A program made the translations under genes and the position numbers. This document shows, piece after piece, positions 32,338 through 42,556 of a stretch of 64,000 bases of DNA. The number at the start of each line of letters is the position of its first letter. Within the stretch, counting starts at the first letter, position 1. Source of the DNA: Siphonodentalium dalli (taxonomy: Eukaryota > Mollusca > Scaphopoda > Gadilida > Siphonodentaliidae); NCBI GenBank assembly GCA_032622095.1, contig CP136063.1, positions 121,478,723 through 121,542,722 of the forward strand. The letters run 5' to 3'. The notes beneath the pieces are model-generated. The model was not told the origin of the DNA, did not search any database, and saw nothing but the letters and a program-made list of their open reading frames with translations.

Positions 32338-32936
32338 TGATATATAATTGGTGTGACGTACCCTCGAAGTTTTCAATGTGAATAGAAGTTTATGATCTCA
32401 TGAGTTTCAGCTGGGGTCAAATATATTTGAAATAGTTTACTGCAATTGTCATACACAAGTATGTTATTATGTTAGAATGTGAAATACATTCATAACTCCT
32501 TTCATAGACTCACAGATGACTATACAGGTTGGGTTTGCATTCCAGCCTTGTTTGTAGAGATATTAACCTTCATGGAAATGTATACACCCACGATAGTGAA
32601 GTTGGTCAGGTCTTTTTCGACTTACCTTTAATTTGCCTGCCCCATTTGTAGTTTAAATACACACCTATCTCGATTGGGACGAATACTCTTCTAGTTTTTT
32701 CCCATCGTTGGCCTTTTATTGTCTTGACTGAAAACAAAAGTCAAGATCATGATATATAATTGGTGTGACGTACCCTCGAAGTTTTCAATGTGAATAGAAG
32801 TTTGACAAGTTTATGATCCCATGAGTTTCAGCTGGGGTAAAATATATTTGAAATTGTTTACTGCAATTGTCATACACAAGTATGTTATTATGTTAGAATG
32901 TGAAATACATTCATAACTGCTTTCATAGACTCACAC
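32338..32936 (+). repeat. Duplicated segment with repeat R (copy 2) between the copies
   Basis: Sequence from GATATATAATTGGTGTGACG to CATAGACTCACA occurs at 32,339-32,513 and again at 32,751-32,934. Between them lies repeat R (32,516-32,718), a near-identical match to 17,630-17,828. The left copy carries the Helitron, the right copy does not, so the duplication is older than the Helitron insertion. Confidence 0.8.
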
Positions 32937-32988
32937 TCTATATTTATTGTTGATTTGCTTTGAAACCTCATACAGTTGATGGAGGTCA

Positions 32989-33142
32989 TAGTAGAGTCGC
33001 TTACATACTTCCGTGGGAATTGTTTGAACAAATGTAGAGACTATGATTTTATGATAGGGTATCACTTACTTTGTCAGAAAAAGTTTGTTAGACATTCTGG
33101 GTCCGCGACTGGAGCGAGTTATGACGTCATCAAAATGGCGTC
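32989..33142 (+). repeat. Left terminal inverted repeat of the Academ-type element
   Basis: Starts TAGTAGAGTCGCTTA; later shared blocks with the right end are CCGTGGGAA, GAACAAAT, GACTATG, TCAGAAAAA, GTTAGAC, GGTCGCGACTGG-like and TTATGACGTCA followed by ATGGCG. The conserved TGACGTCA (a CREB/ATF site) at 33,122 near a KATGGCS block could drive transcription of the gene; that is inference. Confidence 0.8.
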
Positions 33143-33534
33143 TTCGGTCATTTAGCTCAGATTTAAGGTAGTCTCAATAACGCACACTTTGTGCATCCGT
33201 TCAGCGGATTATGACTGTATTTATCAGTTACGATCATTAATCGATGATATACATAGGCATATATCTACAAAAAGTCATAAAAACTCCAATTAAATGGGAA
33301 ATATTGGCGCAAATTTGAGTACAGAAACTATTTTTTTCATGTTTCGCGCACACATTTCTATATAAAACTGGTTGGAAAAGTGAACTATTGTAAATATCAC
33401 ATGTCACAATGTCTGGCAAATGTTATCCGGTCAACTAACTAGATTCCTGTCGCACAAACACGTCTGTTCCCGCGGGATAAACATCGATCGCGAATATCGA
33501 GTTTTCCGTAATCAAGCGGCTTCCCGTAGTTTTT

Positions 33535-33542
33535 TGACGTCA
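33535..33542 (+). promoter_or_regulatory. CRE-like TGACGTCA upstream of the transposon gene
   Basis: A perfect palindromic TGACGTCA lies 69 bases before the proposed start codon at 33,604. Two further copies of the core are in the terminal repeats (33,122 and 40,082). CREB/ATF-type proteins bind this site in animals. Position and repetition suggest a promoter role; no TATA box is evident. Confidence 0.4.
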
Positions 33543-34451
33543 CAGGTTGACACGAAGTTTGTAAACGCGACGATTCGAAAATAAGACAGAACTGCAGCTG
33601 AATATGGTATGTAATACTATCAATTATATATATTTATATTGAGCACATAATAAAATAACACATTCCCCAAATGGACATCCACAACAATCCTTGACATTAT
33701 AGCCCATCTCGGCCCAATAGCACTATGAACCCACCGACACAAAACGTGCATGGCTGTATATCACCCCCCTGTCCGGTTTTTAAATGTACGGAAAGCCGAT
33801 TCATCAACACTTACACACTAGCTAATATATTATCGAGGCAGGGGTGCAAATAATTGTACGCATTGCACGCAGACACATTCAAAATCGGTGTGTGATTATG
33901 TACATGAACCTAAAAGTCTTTCACACTATTTTGCCACCCGATCGCGTTTTGCCTATCTTAATTGCTTCCCTCCCTGCAATATATTCCCATCTTTTCTCTC
34001 TTTTGGTATTTACATTATATAACTTTGTAATTTGCCATTTATTACTTCCATTCTTTCCACTGCATACTTCGATATAGGGTCATTGATGGTAGATTAGCCG
34101 GAATGCGAAAATTCAAATTATCGTTTTCGAGCAATTTTTATACAGTTTTCAAGCAAAATTATCAAATAAATGTTATTGTATAGTCACTAGTGAGTGAGTG
34201 GCTTGATAATTTTCTACACGAAAGCCCTGGCCATTCCACTATCAGTCAATTAATTTTATTACATTTTGTACACGGAAATTCGTAATTTAGTTTATGGCTC
34301 CAGTTTATCAAATTATTAACTTTGATTTTAAGATAACGTAATAACATAAACGTGTACAGAATACATCGTCGACTCAAATTACTTATTTGTCTATATATTA
34401 TCGATATTAGATCGTTATTACCGGGAATGTATTGCAAATGGCGTACAGTAC

Positions 34452-34669
34452 TGTACCTCTTTAAGTGATTTTGACAGTTACAGACTGTCGTGGTCTTCAG
34501 AGGCCCAGTCGTCTCAGTCTTTTCCACATGTCCCCAACACAAAAATTTACCCTACACCTAGTAGTACGTAATCCTACAAATTAAGTATTACTAGGGCTGG
34601 GGTCAATTGTGTGCTGGGGACCTGTGGTCTTCACAGCCAGATACCGACTCAACAGTAATTGACTTTTTT
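34452..34669 (+). repeat. CAGTC-rich dispersed repeat, copy 4, split
   Basis: The first half (TTAAGTGATTTTGACAG to CGTCTCAGTCTTTT) and second half (TCTTCACAGCCAG to AGTAATTGACTTTTTTG) match the repeat landmarks at 9,965 and 31,700 in order, but are separated by the MITE at 34,524-34,627. Confidence 0.6.
34524..34627. mobile_element. 104-bp MITE inside the CAGTC repeat
   Basis: CCACATGTCCCCAACACA at the left and TGTGCTGGGGACCTGTGG at the right are inverted partners (16 of 18). TCTT occurs next to both ends, a possible 4-bp target duplication. The element has no coding potential and lies in the transposon intron. Confidence 0.65.
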
Positions 34670-37600
34670 GTGTTTTCTAATTTCATCGAATTTCAATATG
34701 TGGTATTATCAGTAAATTGTTCTTTCTTCTTTCTATTTTGTCTAGGAGAAAGAACCTCCTCTCAAGAAGCACAGGCTCTCTCTCGACGAGTGTCTCATTT
34801 GTCAGAAACCCACAAATGATCCCACATATGACAACCCAAAAGAATATGGCAAAGTACTCCAAATGATCGAACATCGTTCACATGAAGGCCACTCTCTTTA
34901 CTACGATGCATACATACATCTGAAAGATGTCAACAAGGAAATACTGAGTTTGAACAAAGCATCATGGCACAGACTGTGTTACCAGAAGTTGATGCTAACT
35001 CCGCCGGTATCATCAACACTAAAGGACCAGGCCAATGCTGCAAGTTCGAGCTTCAGACGATCAGCTGCTAGTCCTTATGACAGGATGAAATGTTTCTTCT
35101 GCCAAAAAACTGCAACGCGTAAAAATCCTCTGCACAATGTACTCACTGATAACCGTGGAGACGACTTGAGAACTACGATACAAAGTATCGGGAATGAGGA
35201 ACTGCTAGTGAGACTAAATTCTGCTATATCTACCTCGGACGCTCACGCGAACGATGTCCTATATCACAGTTTATGTTGAACTAAGAACATTTATAATCCT
35301 TCACGCAAACGCAAATTTATTCGGGATGATTCCAATGTTGATACTGAAGTGGAAATTGAATTCATTGCAAACATAACTTGTTCGCTGGCAGACGGTTTGG
35401 TTTCCAATATGGCTGAATTAGAGAAACAGTTCAATGATTTGTTAGAGTCTAAAGGTTCACAGTCATCATATGGCCGGAAGACATTGAAACGACTCCGGTT
35501 GGACAAAATAGCAGACGTTGAATTCTCAAAGCCAGCACGAGTGAATCAGTCGGAGTTGGTTTCGCTGAAAAAAAAACAAAGATGATTCGTTCGTCGAATC
35601 TAGCACGGATGCATGTGACCATAAACTAGTTTTGGACTGTGCCAAACATCTGCGGCATTCAATTATTGAGCTCGACGGCTGGAGATTCGAGGGTTCCTTA
35701 GAGTCGTCAAATGTTGTTCCAGACGATCTGGTATCATTCTTTCGTTGTATCATCTGTGGTCCGATATCTTCAACTGTCAGTACGGAAGGAAACGTTTCTA
35801 CCAGTCAGCGCGCTCGGGTTCTTGCAGAGTTAACTGTTTCTGCTTGCTTGTCATATCGCCAGGTTAGGCATGGGAGCGATACGACAAGAAACAAGAGAGG
35901 GGACTCCCCAACTCAAATTGCAGTCGGGCTAACCGTTCACCAACATGTTCGAAGCAAAAAATTTATATGTTTCTTGAATGCTCTGTGTCTCTCGATAAAT
36001 TATACCAAAGTTCTAGAAATCGAAACACAGATGGCCAATTCGATGTTGCGCTCAATGAGGGACAACAATGGTATATTTTTGCCTGGTGACATAGTTAAGC
36101 GGAGACATGTGTTTTATGCCATTGACAACTGTGACTTTAAAGAGGATACCCCCGACGGGAAAAGTACCACGCATGGTACAGCTATTGCAATTTACCAAAG
36201 GAAGGAACCTGATGATGTGATAGTGCCCGCCGTGAGTTTGCGCGACGATGTCTCTTGCAAGCGCATGGATGATTTGCCAAAATGTTTAACTGAGCTCGAA
36301 AACTGTTATGTGCCTCAGAGTGCTCGAGTGAAAAATTAAGTGTTTCCAAAACATAATACCAAGTCCACTCCTTTAATCGGACCTCGTGTTGACGATCTAC
36401 CTTGGCTTCTCTCGAAAACAATTAAATTCGAGAGTAATACCTGCGATCCAACGATGAAACAATGTGCGCCACTTGTACCGACCTGGACAGCTTATAATTC
36501 ACTGATATGTAATTCTCTACCGATTACAAATGTTGCCATCCCGCCAATCATTCCATATCCTCCAACTGACTCAAACACTTTGCTGACAGCATTGAAGTAC
36601 GTAAAAAAAACTAACACCGTGGTCATGGGCGAAGATAAGAAATGTGTTGTGTCTCTCGATTTGGGACTATATAAACCCGCGAAGACTCTACAAATAATGA
36701 TGCCAGGCTGTCTTAAGCAGTTTGTTTTACGTCCTGGGGAACTTCATATCGTTATGGCTATGCTGAGGACAATTGGCTCGTTCATCGACGGTAGTGGGCT
36801 AGAATCAATTTGGGTGGAATCTGGAGTATATGGGCCAACCGTATGCAAGCAAATCCTCGACGGAGCACACATAAGACGAGCCGTTAATGCACATACCATA
36901 ACATGGCTGGCTTTGTTTGAGCTGTATGTTAGTTCAAGTTATTTCAATGCAAATGAGTTGACACCGGACATTAAAGACGCGATACTATCTATTCAGGAAT
37001 CATCGAACAATACATCATTACGGGACGCGCATTCTCTGTTGCTGCGTCTGATCGAATTGGACAACTCAGTTTGGGACCCCGACAAAATCGCAAAATCTCA
37101 ACAACCGTTATTGAAATTGGTGTTGCAATATATGGACATGGTTGGCGTGATGTTCAGGTTTATCCGCTCTTTTCACTTGGGAGACTGGGAACTTCACCTC
37201 TCTTCGTTGGAGGCATTTTGTAAATATTTTTTCTCCATGGACAAACTGTGCTATTCCAGACTAATGCCATTGTACCTTGCAGAAATGCGGACTCTACCAA
37301 AGTCTGACCCTGAGTTATACAAGGAGTTCTGTAGTGGAAATTGGGTCGTTAACAAGAACTCAGTCCCATTCTGTGCAATAGGGGCTGATCATGGTCTCGA
37401 ACATCTCAACAGGTGGATGAAAGTGACTGGTGGAATAACTGGGATAACTCTTAATGAGCAAGCTCGCAACCGATTCTTTCTTGTAGCCCCGCAACTTTCT
37501 CTTGTCACACAGGAAGCTTACAAATTGGCTGGCATAACAACGTCGACCCATGGTCACCACCATTCATTAAGCAACACGGTTACGAAGCGACAAGACAAGA

Positions 37601-39449
37601 ATGTGGCTCTACTTGTCCAATCGTTCCGGGAATTCATAGACCCATTTCAATATGAAGGTTGTGATCTTGTGAATATTGTAACAAGGGCCATATTAATGTC
37701 TCAGGATATAACGGACAGCGTCACGAACTTGCATTTGAAGGGCCAAGAGCTTTATGAAAACTTCGTCAATGATCATATTAAGACGAAGGGTTGTAGCATA
37801 TTTGATCCAATGAAGAAAGCCAAGCTTCTAACATGTAAGGACAACTCCAAAAAGTTGAAAATTACATCTACCGGTACAACGTTTGAGCTGAAAGAGGACC
37901 GTGCACTGTTCGCACGCATGCTTGTGGTTGCGCGATCTCGGCCGGAAATCAACCTAAAACAGTGTATTGGGAAGTATGAGTTGTCTGTTGTCCCACAGTC
38001 ATTGTTTTCGTCTGACGGTATGCTCTTACCCTGTTCTAATAAAAGTGACCTTATGAGAATATTGGAGGATTTACCCAAAAATGTTTCCGATTTGACATCT
38101 ACACACATCCTCACTGAAATAACAGATGCTACCCCTGGAACCGATATCCACATTGAGAGGGTTGCAATTGTCGACGCCATGGCTGAAGTTCAAGCGCTCC
38201 ACAAGCCTGTATCCGTCACTACGTGTGAGGACTTCGCTCAACACTTCTATGATAACATGGACAAGAAGTATTTTGCGAAGTTTGATGAGTGTCATGTTAT
38301 ATTCGATCGGTATGATGTTGAAAACTCACTGAAGACGACAACGAGAATAAGGAGACTTGGAAATAAACCAAGTGTGAGCTACCATATCACTAGCAGCACA
38401 AAAATTTCGAATGTTTCCATGCAAAAACTACTTTCAAGTTCCCATACCAAAGACGAGTTATCGGAATTCCTTGCTCGTGGTGTCGTTGTAAGGTGCGCTG
38501 AAAATAATCAACGGGTTGTTGTGGCTTATCGCAACAAGGCGGATTCTTCATTTAGTGATGCATCGGTTATATCCAGTGAACAGGAGGAAACCGATACTAA
38601 GCTTCTCCTGCATGCGTTGCACGCATCGACGAGTGGACGGAAAGTACCATACATATTTTCACCAGACACAGATGTCTTAATAATATTTCTTTCTCATTTT
38701 GATTCATTGCCTGCTGGTACTATTTTCTGCACAGGGAGGGGAAAGGCATATCGAGAAATTGAACTGTGCAAAATTGCCTCAGCGCTATCAGAGACAGAAC
38801 GAAAAGCTCTCATTGGCTTCCATGCTTTTTCGGGAGCTGACATAACAGGGTCTTTTTCTGGTAAGGGGAAATGTTCGATGTGGAAAACGTTCCTCAACAC
38901 CAGTGACAGTACCAAACAAGCGTTCAGTGAAATAGGGTGCGACGTTTGCCTCCCCTCTGATAACATTTATGGGCCGATTGAAGAGTTCGTTTGCGAGTTA
39001 TATGCTCCTGTGAAGAATTTCACTGAGGTTTCGGATGTGAGGTGGTATCTTTAAAAAAAAACCAATTATGCTCCGAAAAACTTCCACCAACACACGACGC
39101 GCTGACAGAGGGAATAAAACGTGCTCATTATCAGGCATTTATCTGGCGCAATGCACCAAATGCACGATCAGACACAATAGACCCCGAGAAGTTCGGTTGG
39201 GTTAAGCGAGATGGGAGTTTTGAACCTGTCATGACCAATCTACCCCCGGCTCCAAGTGCTATACTGCAGTTGATTAAATGCAATTGTTCGAAAACAAAAT
39301 GTGACACCAAAAGATGCAAATGCAAGGGAAGCGGCTTATTTTGTACCGAAATGTGTTTGTGTGATGGCGATGTGTCTTCGTGTTGTAACACTGACGTTTT
39401 AAAGCCACAGTATGAAAGTGACGACGAGGAAGATGATTCCGTATTATAG

Positions 39450-40068
39450 AAACATACATGTTTATGATATATTGATTGGTAATATATGTGTATAATAACA
39501 TGTGTCTTATCACCATGTGTTATGATTTCGCCCTTACAAAACAATTTTGGGTCACAACAGGAAAATGTGACTCAAAGTCAACGTTTCCTGATATTTGACG
39601 GCCATATTGGTGGCCATTATATTTTTCCATCGATGACTATCAACGCTGCGTTCATTGTCTATCAAAATATGAGCAGAATGGTATAAGCTATTTTTGGGGG
39701 AAAATTCATACCGCGTTTTTTCCAACATTATTTTTGTCGCATTCGGTTACGATTAGGACTCCAAAAATCATACATTTGATGCCCAAGTGACTATTATATA
39801 TCATGGATATGGACAATATATATCACTATTTGCGACCCTTTCCATACAGAAGGAAATGATTCAGGGTGAAACTGGAAAAAAATATGAATATTTCCACTTC
39901 CGGTCGCCATTTTGGCGGCAATTTTGATCGGAGAGTAACAATTTCTTAACTAAATTATAGAACAACCATATTGCATCACATAAATATAACAATATTTGTG
40001 TTATTTTTCACAGAAGTCATACGTCTTTGACTAATCAAAGAAGTAATGATAGCAAAAATATTAATGCG
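39450..40068 (+). other. 3' region of the Academ-type element, no gene
   Basis: Non-coding sequence between the stop codon of the transposon gene and the right terminal repeat. It contains GGCCATATTGGTGGCCA and ATTTTGGCGGCAATTTTG palindrome-like stretches but no frame worth calling. Confidence 0.5.
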
Positions 40069-40232
40069 GCGGCCATCTTTGTGACGTCATAAGTCCGCCC
40101 AGTCGCGACCCCAGGAGGTCTAACAACTTTTTTCTGATGGCAGAGACCATATACTTGCCCATACACATAGTCCCTATATTTGTTCATCGATTTCCCACGG
40201 GAGCCTAAAAACCGACATAAGCGACTCTACTA
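40069..40232 (-). repeat. Right terminal inverted repeat of the Academ-type element
   Basis: Mirrors 32,989-33,142, ending TAAGCGACTCTACTA. It keeps TGACGTCA-like GTGACGTCAT (40,081) and GGCCATC, the counterparts of the left-end CRE and ATGGCG. The right version has ~10 extra bases after the first 16. Confidence 0.8.
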
Positions 40233-40475
40233 TCAGTCCTCCAGATGGCGCTACCAATAAGTTTAAGGGTTTTTTCTGAATATAATCTTAGGGATTTAAT
40301 TTATTTCTGTTAGTTAATCTTGACATGCTTATTAATGAAATAGAATCCTTTATCAAGTGTGGACTATTTTCATTTCATTTGAAATTCATCCAAGAAGAAT
40401 GAAAGGCTGTTTCCAACCATCTTTAAAATTATTAAGATAGGATTTTGACAATGAAATCATAGAAGTGAATTAAAA
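40233..40475. other. Short gap, no feature recognised
   Basis: About 240 bases of unique AT-rich DNA between the right TCA of the Academ-type element and the next HINE. Confidence 0.5.
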
Positions 40476-42556
40476 CGAGAGGCCGATCACGATCGGCAGA
40501 TGTTTAACCCATACCTTGGCGATAGCGACTAGTCATAATTGATAATTTGTCAAAGATATGATCACAGGAATTAATCCATATATCAGTACCCAACTTGAAA
40601 TCAAAAGCTCAAATAATTTGTCTTAAGGAAGGGTTAAAGTATTTGGGGTGGGGAGGAGTAGTTTTAAATCTCATAACTCTGTCCCTATTCACCCAAGGAC
40701 CTCTCACTGTGAGATCCAATGGTTTAGTGATTTCGGAGGACATGTTTAGGAGTTTAAGTTAACTCATTGGAAGCAAAAGTGATAAATCCCTATCTTTAAC
40801 ACTTTTGACATGCCAGATATTCAAAATTTATTCACTTCTAAAGAGAAATTATAATTTGTTGACAAGCCAGACTGCTTAGAATGACATACATGTAGGGGAT
40901 TCCATTTCATATTTAAATGGTATTTTAATTACCCCCCCCCCTTTCCCCCATTCTCCCCAGTTATTTCTTTATCAAACATAAGATCAGATCTGACCTGTGT
41001 ATTAAATAAGATTAAGTGTTTCATAACAGGGGTGTATGCATGGTTTTCAAAAATATATGTAGTTTATACAATTCAAAAGTATTATCTATATAATGTTATA
41101 CAGACATAATATGATGAGGATGCTTGCCCCTATGACCACTAAATCGTTCATATAAAAGAAAGTAAGTTAGCCCTCAATTAAATGGTTTCACACATTACAA
41201 TGTTTTACAAGTAGCTTGGACACTAAAAGCCACAACCTTCAATGTTAATCTTCTAAGTGCTCTGTGGCCCCTAAAATTCAATCAACCATGAAAATATGAA
41301 CAAATGGGGAAATAAGGTTCCTGGAAACACTAACATCTACCATATTGATTTTCAAAACAAGTCATCACTTACAATAGTCATTGTATATTTATCTGCCTGA
41401 TTCCCATTGCATAGATAAATCATATTGGCCATCAGCTGTTATTTTAATTTCAAATTGAAAGCACATGTCTGAAGGGTTAATATATTTTTCAAAAATCAAT
41501 TAATCAGTCAAAACCAAAATTTATATAAGTGAATAGTGTGCAAAGATACCCAACAGATATTAAGAGATATGAAGAAGAGTCCATGTACATTATAGCATGT
41601 GTCTATGGAAACCTTGGAAAGGGTTAATTATTTTTGAAGCAAATTAATGGAATTTAGAAGACACTAAGTCTTATATAGGTGAGTGGGGGCTCTTATCTCA
41701 CCCTGTAATGCAATTTCAAGAATAGGATAAACAACAGTCTTATGCTGCCATAATTCAATTTGACAGTTAGAATAAACAAACAGCCAGCCACCAGTGTTGT
41801 TTATCTTGACCACCAGACCTCTGTATAATATGTCATCACTCATTTCATAACAGATTTCACTTGGAATGACAACATCTATAAAATGTCCTCTCATATACTC
41901 TGGATGTTCACATGGTAATTTATTGATATCATTATATTACATGAAACTATTGCAATAAAATCTTCATATTTTCAAAACAGGATATCACACCTAATTAATC
42001 GTATAAAACTAAAATAAATGAAAGTGTCAATATTTTTTATTATTAAACTTTTTTTTTTATTGTTATTAAAGTTCAAACAAAATTTAATATTTGTATCTGT
42101 TGTATATGCTAAATTTAGCAAGGAGCTAAATCTAAAAAAATCCAATTTAAAAAAAAAATGTTTTTTCTCGAAAAAGGGTCATAACTCCTTTAAAATTAAT
42201 CGGATCAAACCCATATTCGAACTCGATCTGTATTTTGGGCTGTGAAACTCACACACCAAATTTGGTTCCAATCAGATAAACAATGTTTGAGTTATGGCAG
42301 AATGCGTGAATTCTAAGTTGAAAAAGGGCCATAACTCTGTAACAAAATCTCGGATCAAACCCAAATTCGAACTCGATCTGTATTTTGGGCTGAGAAACCC
42401 ATATACAAAATTTGGTTTCGATCGGATAGAAAATGTTTGAGTTATCGCATTACTCGTAAAGTGTCTACGGACAGACGGACAGACAGACGGACCAACGACG
42501 AGTGGTCAATCCGGGCAACGACACTATGTTTACCATACTATGGTATGGGTAAACAT
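40476..42556 (-). mobile_element. HINE (Helentron-like), long copy 2
   Basis: The minus strand reads from ATGTTTACCCATACC (5' tip at 42,556) through GTCCGTCTGTCC, two ~149-bp units and a long non-coding core to GGTATGGGTTAAACAT, the GCCGATC...GATCGGC hairpin and CTCTCG near 40,476, followed by a T tract. It follows the plus-strand copy at 21,691-23,780 along its entire length with few differences, so both are recent. The 8-10 base C/G run inside differs in length (near 23,320 and 40,934). No proteins are encoded. Confidence 0.8.

Larger units (their letters stand above)
33607..34745 (+). other. Intron 1 of the transposon gene
   Basis: Donor GTATGT abuts the initiator ATG and the acceptor is a pyrimidine tract TTCTTTCTTCTTTCTATTTT ending GTCTAG. 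Joining gives an ATG in frame with GAGAAAGAACCTCC of exon 2, with no stop. The intron also holds a CAGTC-rich repeat and a 104-bp MITE, so other DNA has entered it. Confidence 0.55.
33604..39449 (+). pseudogene. Academ-like transposase gene: fingers, DDE core, XPG-like nuclease, CXC tail
   Basis: Start and splicing are inferred: ATG (33,604) directly followed by donor GTATGT, intron to TTTTGTCTAG (34,745), then exon 2 from 34,746 to TAG at 39,447, about 1,570 codons. Domains in order: two C-x2-C...H-x2-C fingers (34,791-34,980 and 35,092-35,276); a DDE-like core with aspartate 36,658 (SLDLGLY) and GADHGLEHLNRWMK (Asp 37,387, Glu 37,399); an XPG/FEN-like block with EETD (38,584), SPDTDVL (38,665) and FHAFSGAD...GKGK (38,839); and a nine-cysteine CXC motif (39,281-39,363). 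Breaks: TGA 35,277, frame change at A9 35,568-35,576, TAA 36,337, frame change at A9 39,053-39,061. Related multicopy proteins exist in cnidarians and fish, from memory. Confidence 0.75.
32986..40235 (+). mobile_element. 7.24-kb Academ-type DNA transposon, full length
   Basis: TAGTAGAGTCGCTTA at 32,989 is mirrored at 40,218-40,232, and the inverted similarity runs ~155 bp inward at both ends with substitutions and small indels. TCA stands outside both ends (32,986-32,988 and 40,233-40,235), a 3-bp target duplication. The interior holds one two-exon gene with Cys/His fingers, a DDE-like core, an XPG/FEN-like nuclease domain and a CXC tail. This combination, with a 3-bp duplication, matches what I recall of the Academ superfamily (the lineage with an XPG nuclease). 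Stops and frameshifts show that this copy is not autonomous now. Confidence 0.75.

Noticed and set aside
35277-35279. In-frame TGA read as selenocysteine
   Set aside because: No SECIS-like element was seen, other unrelated lesions exist in the same gene, and a mutated tryptophan codon is a simpler explanation.
37773-38180. 135-codon minus-strand frame
   Set aside because: Antisense shadow of the large transposon reading frame.
39131-39544. 137-codon minus-strand frame
   Set aside because: Antisense shadow of the CXC-tail region of the transposon gene.
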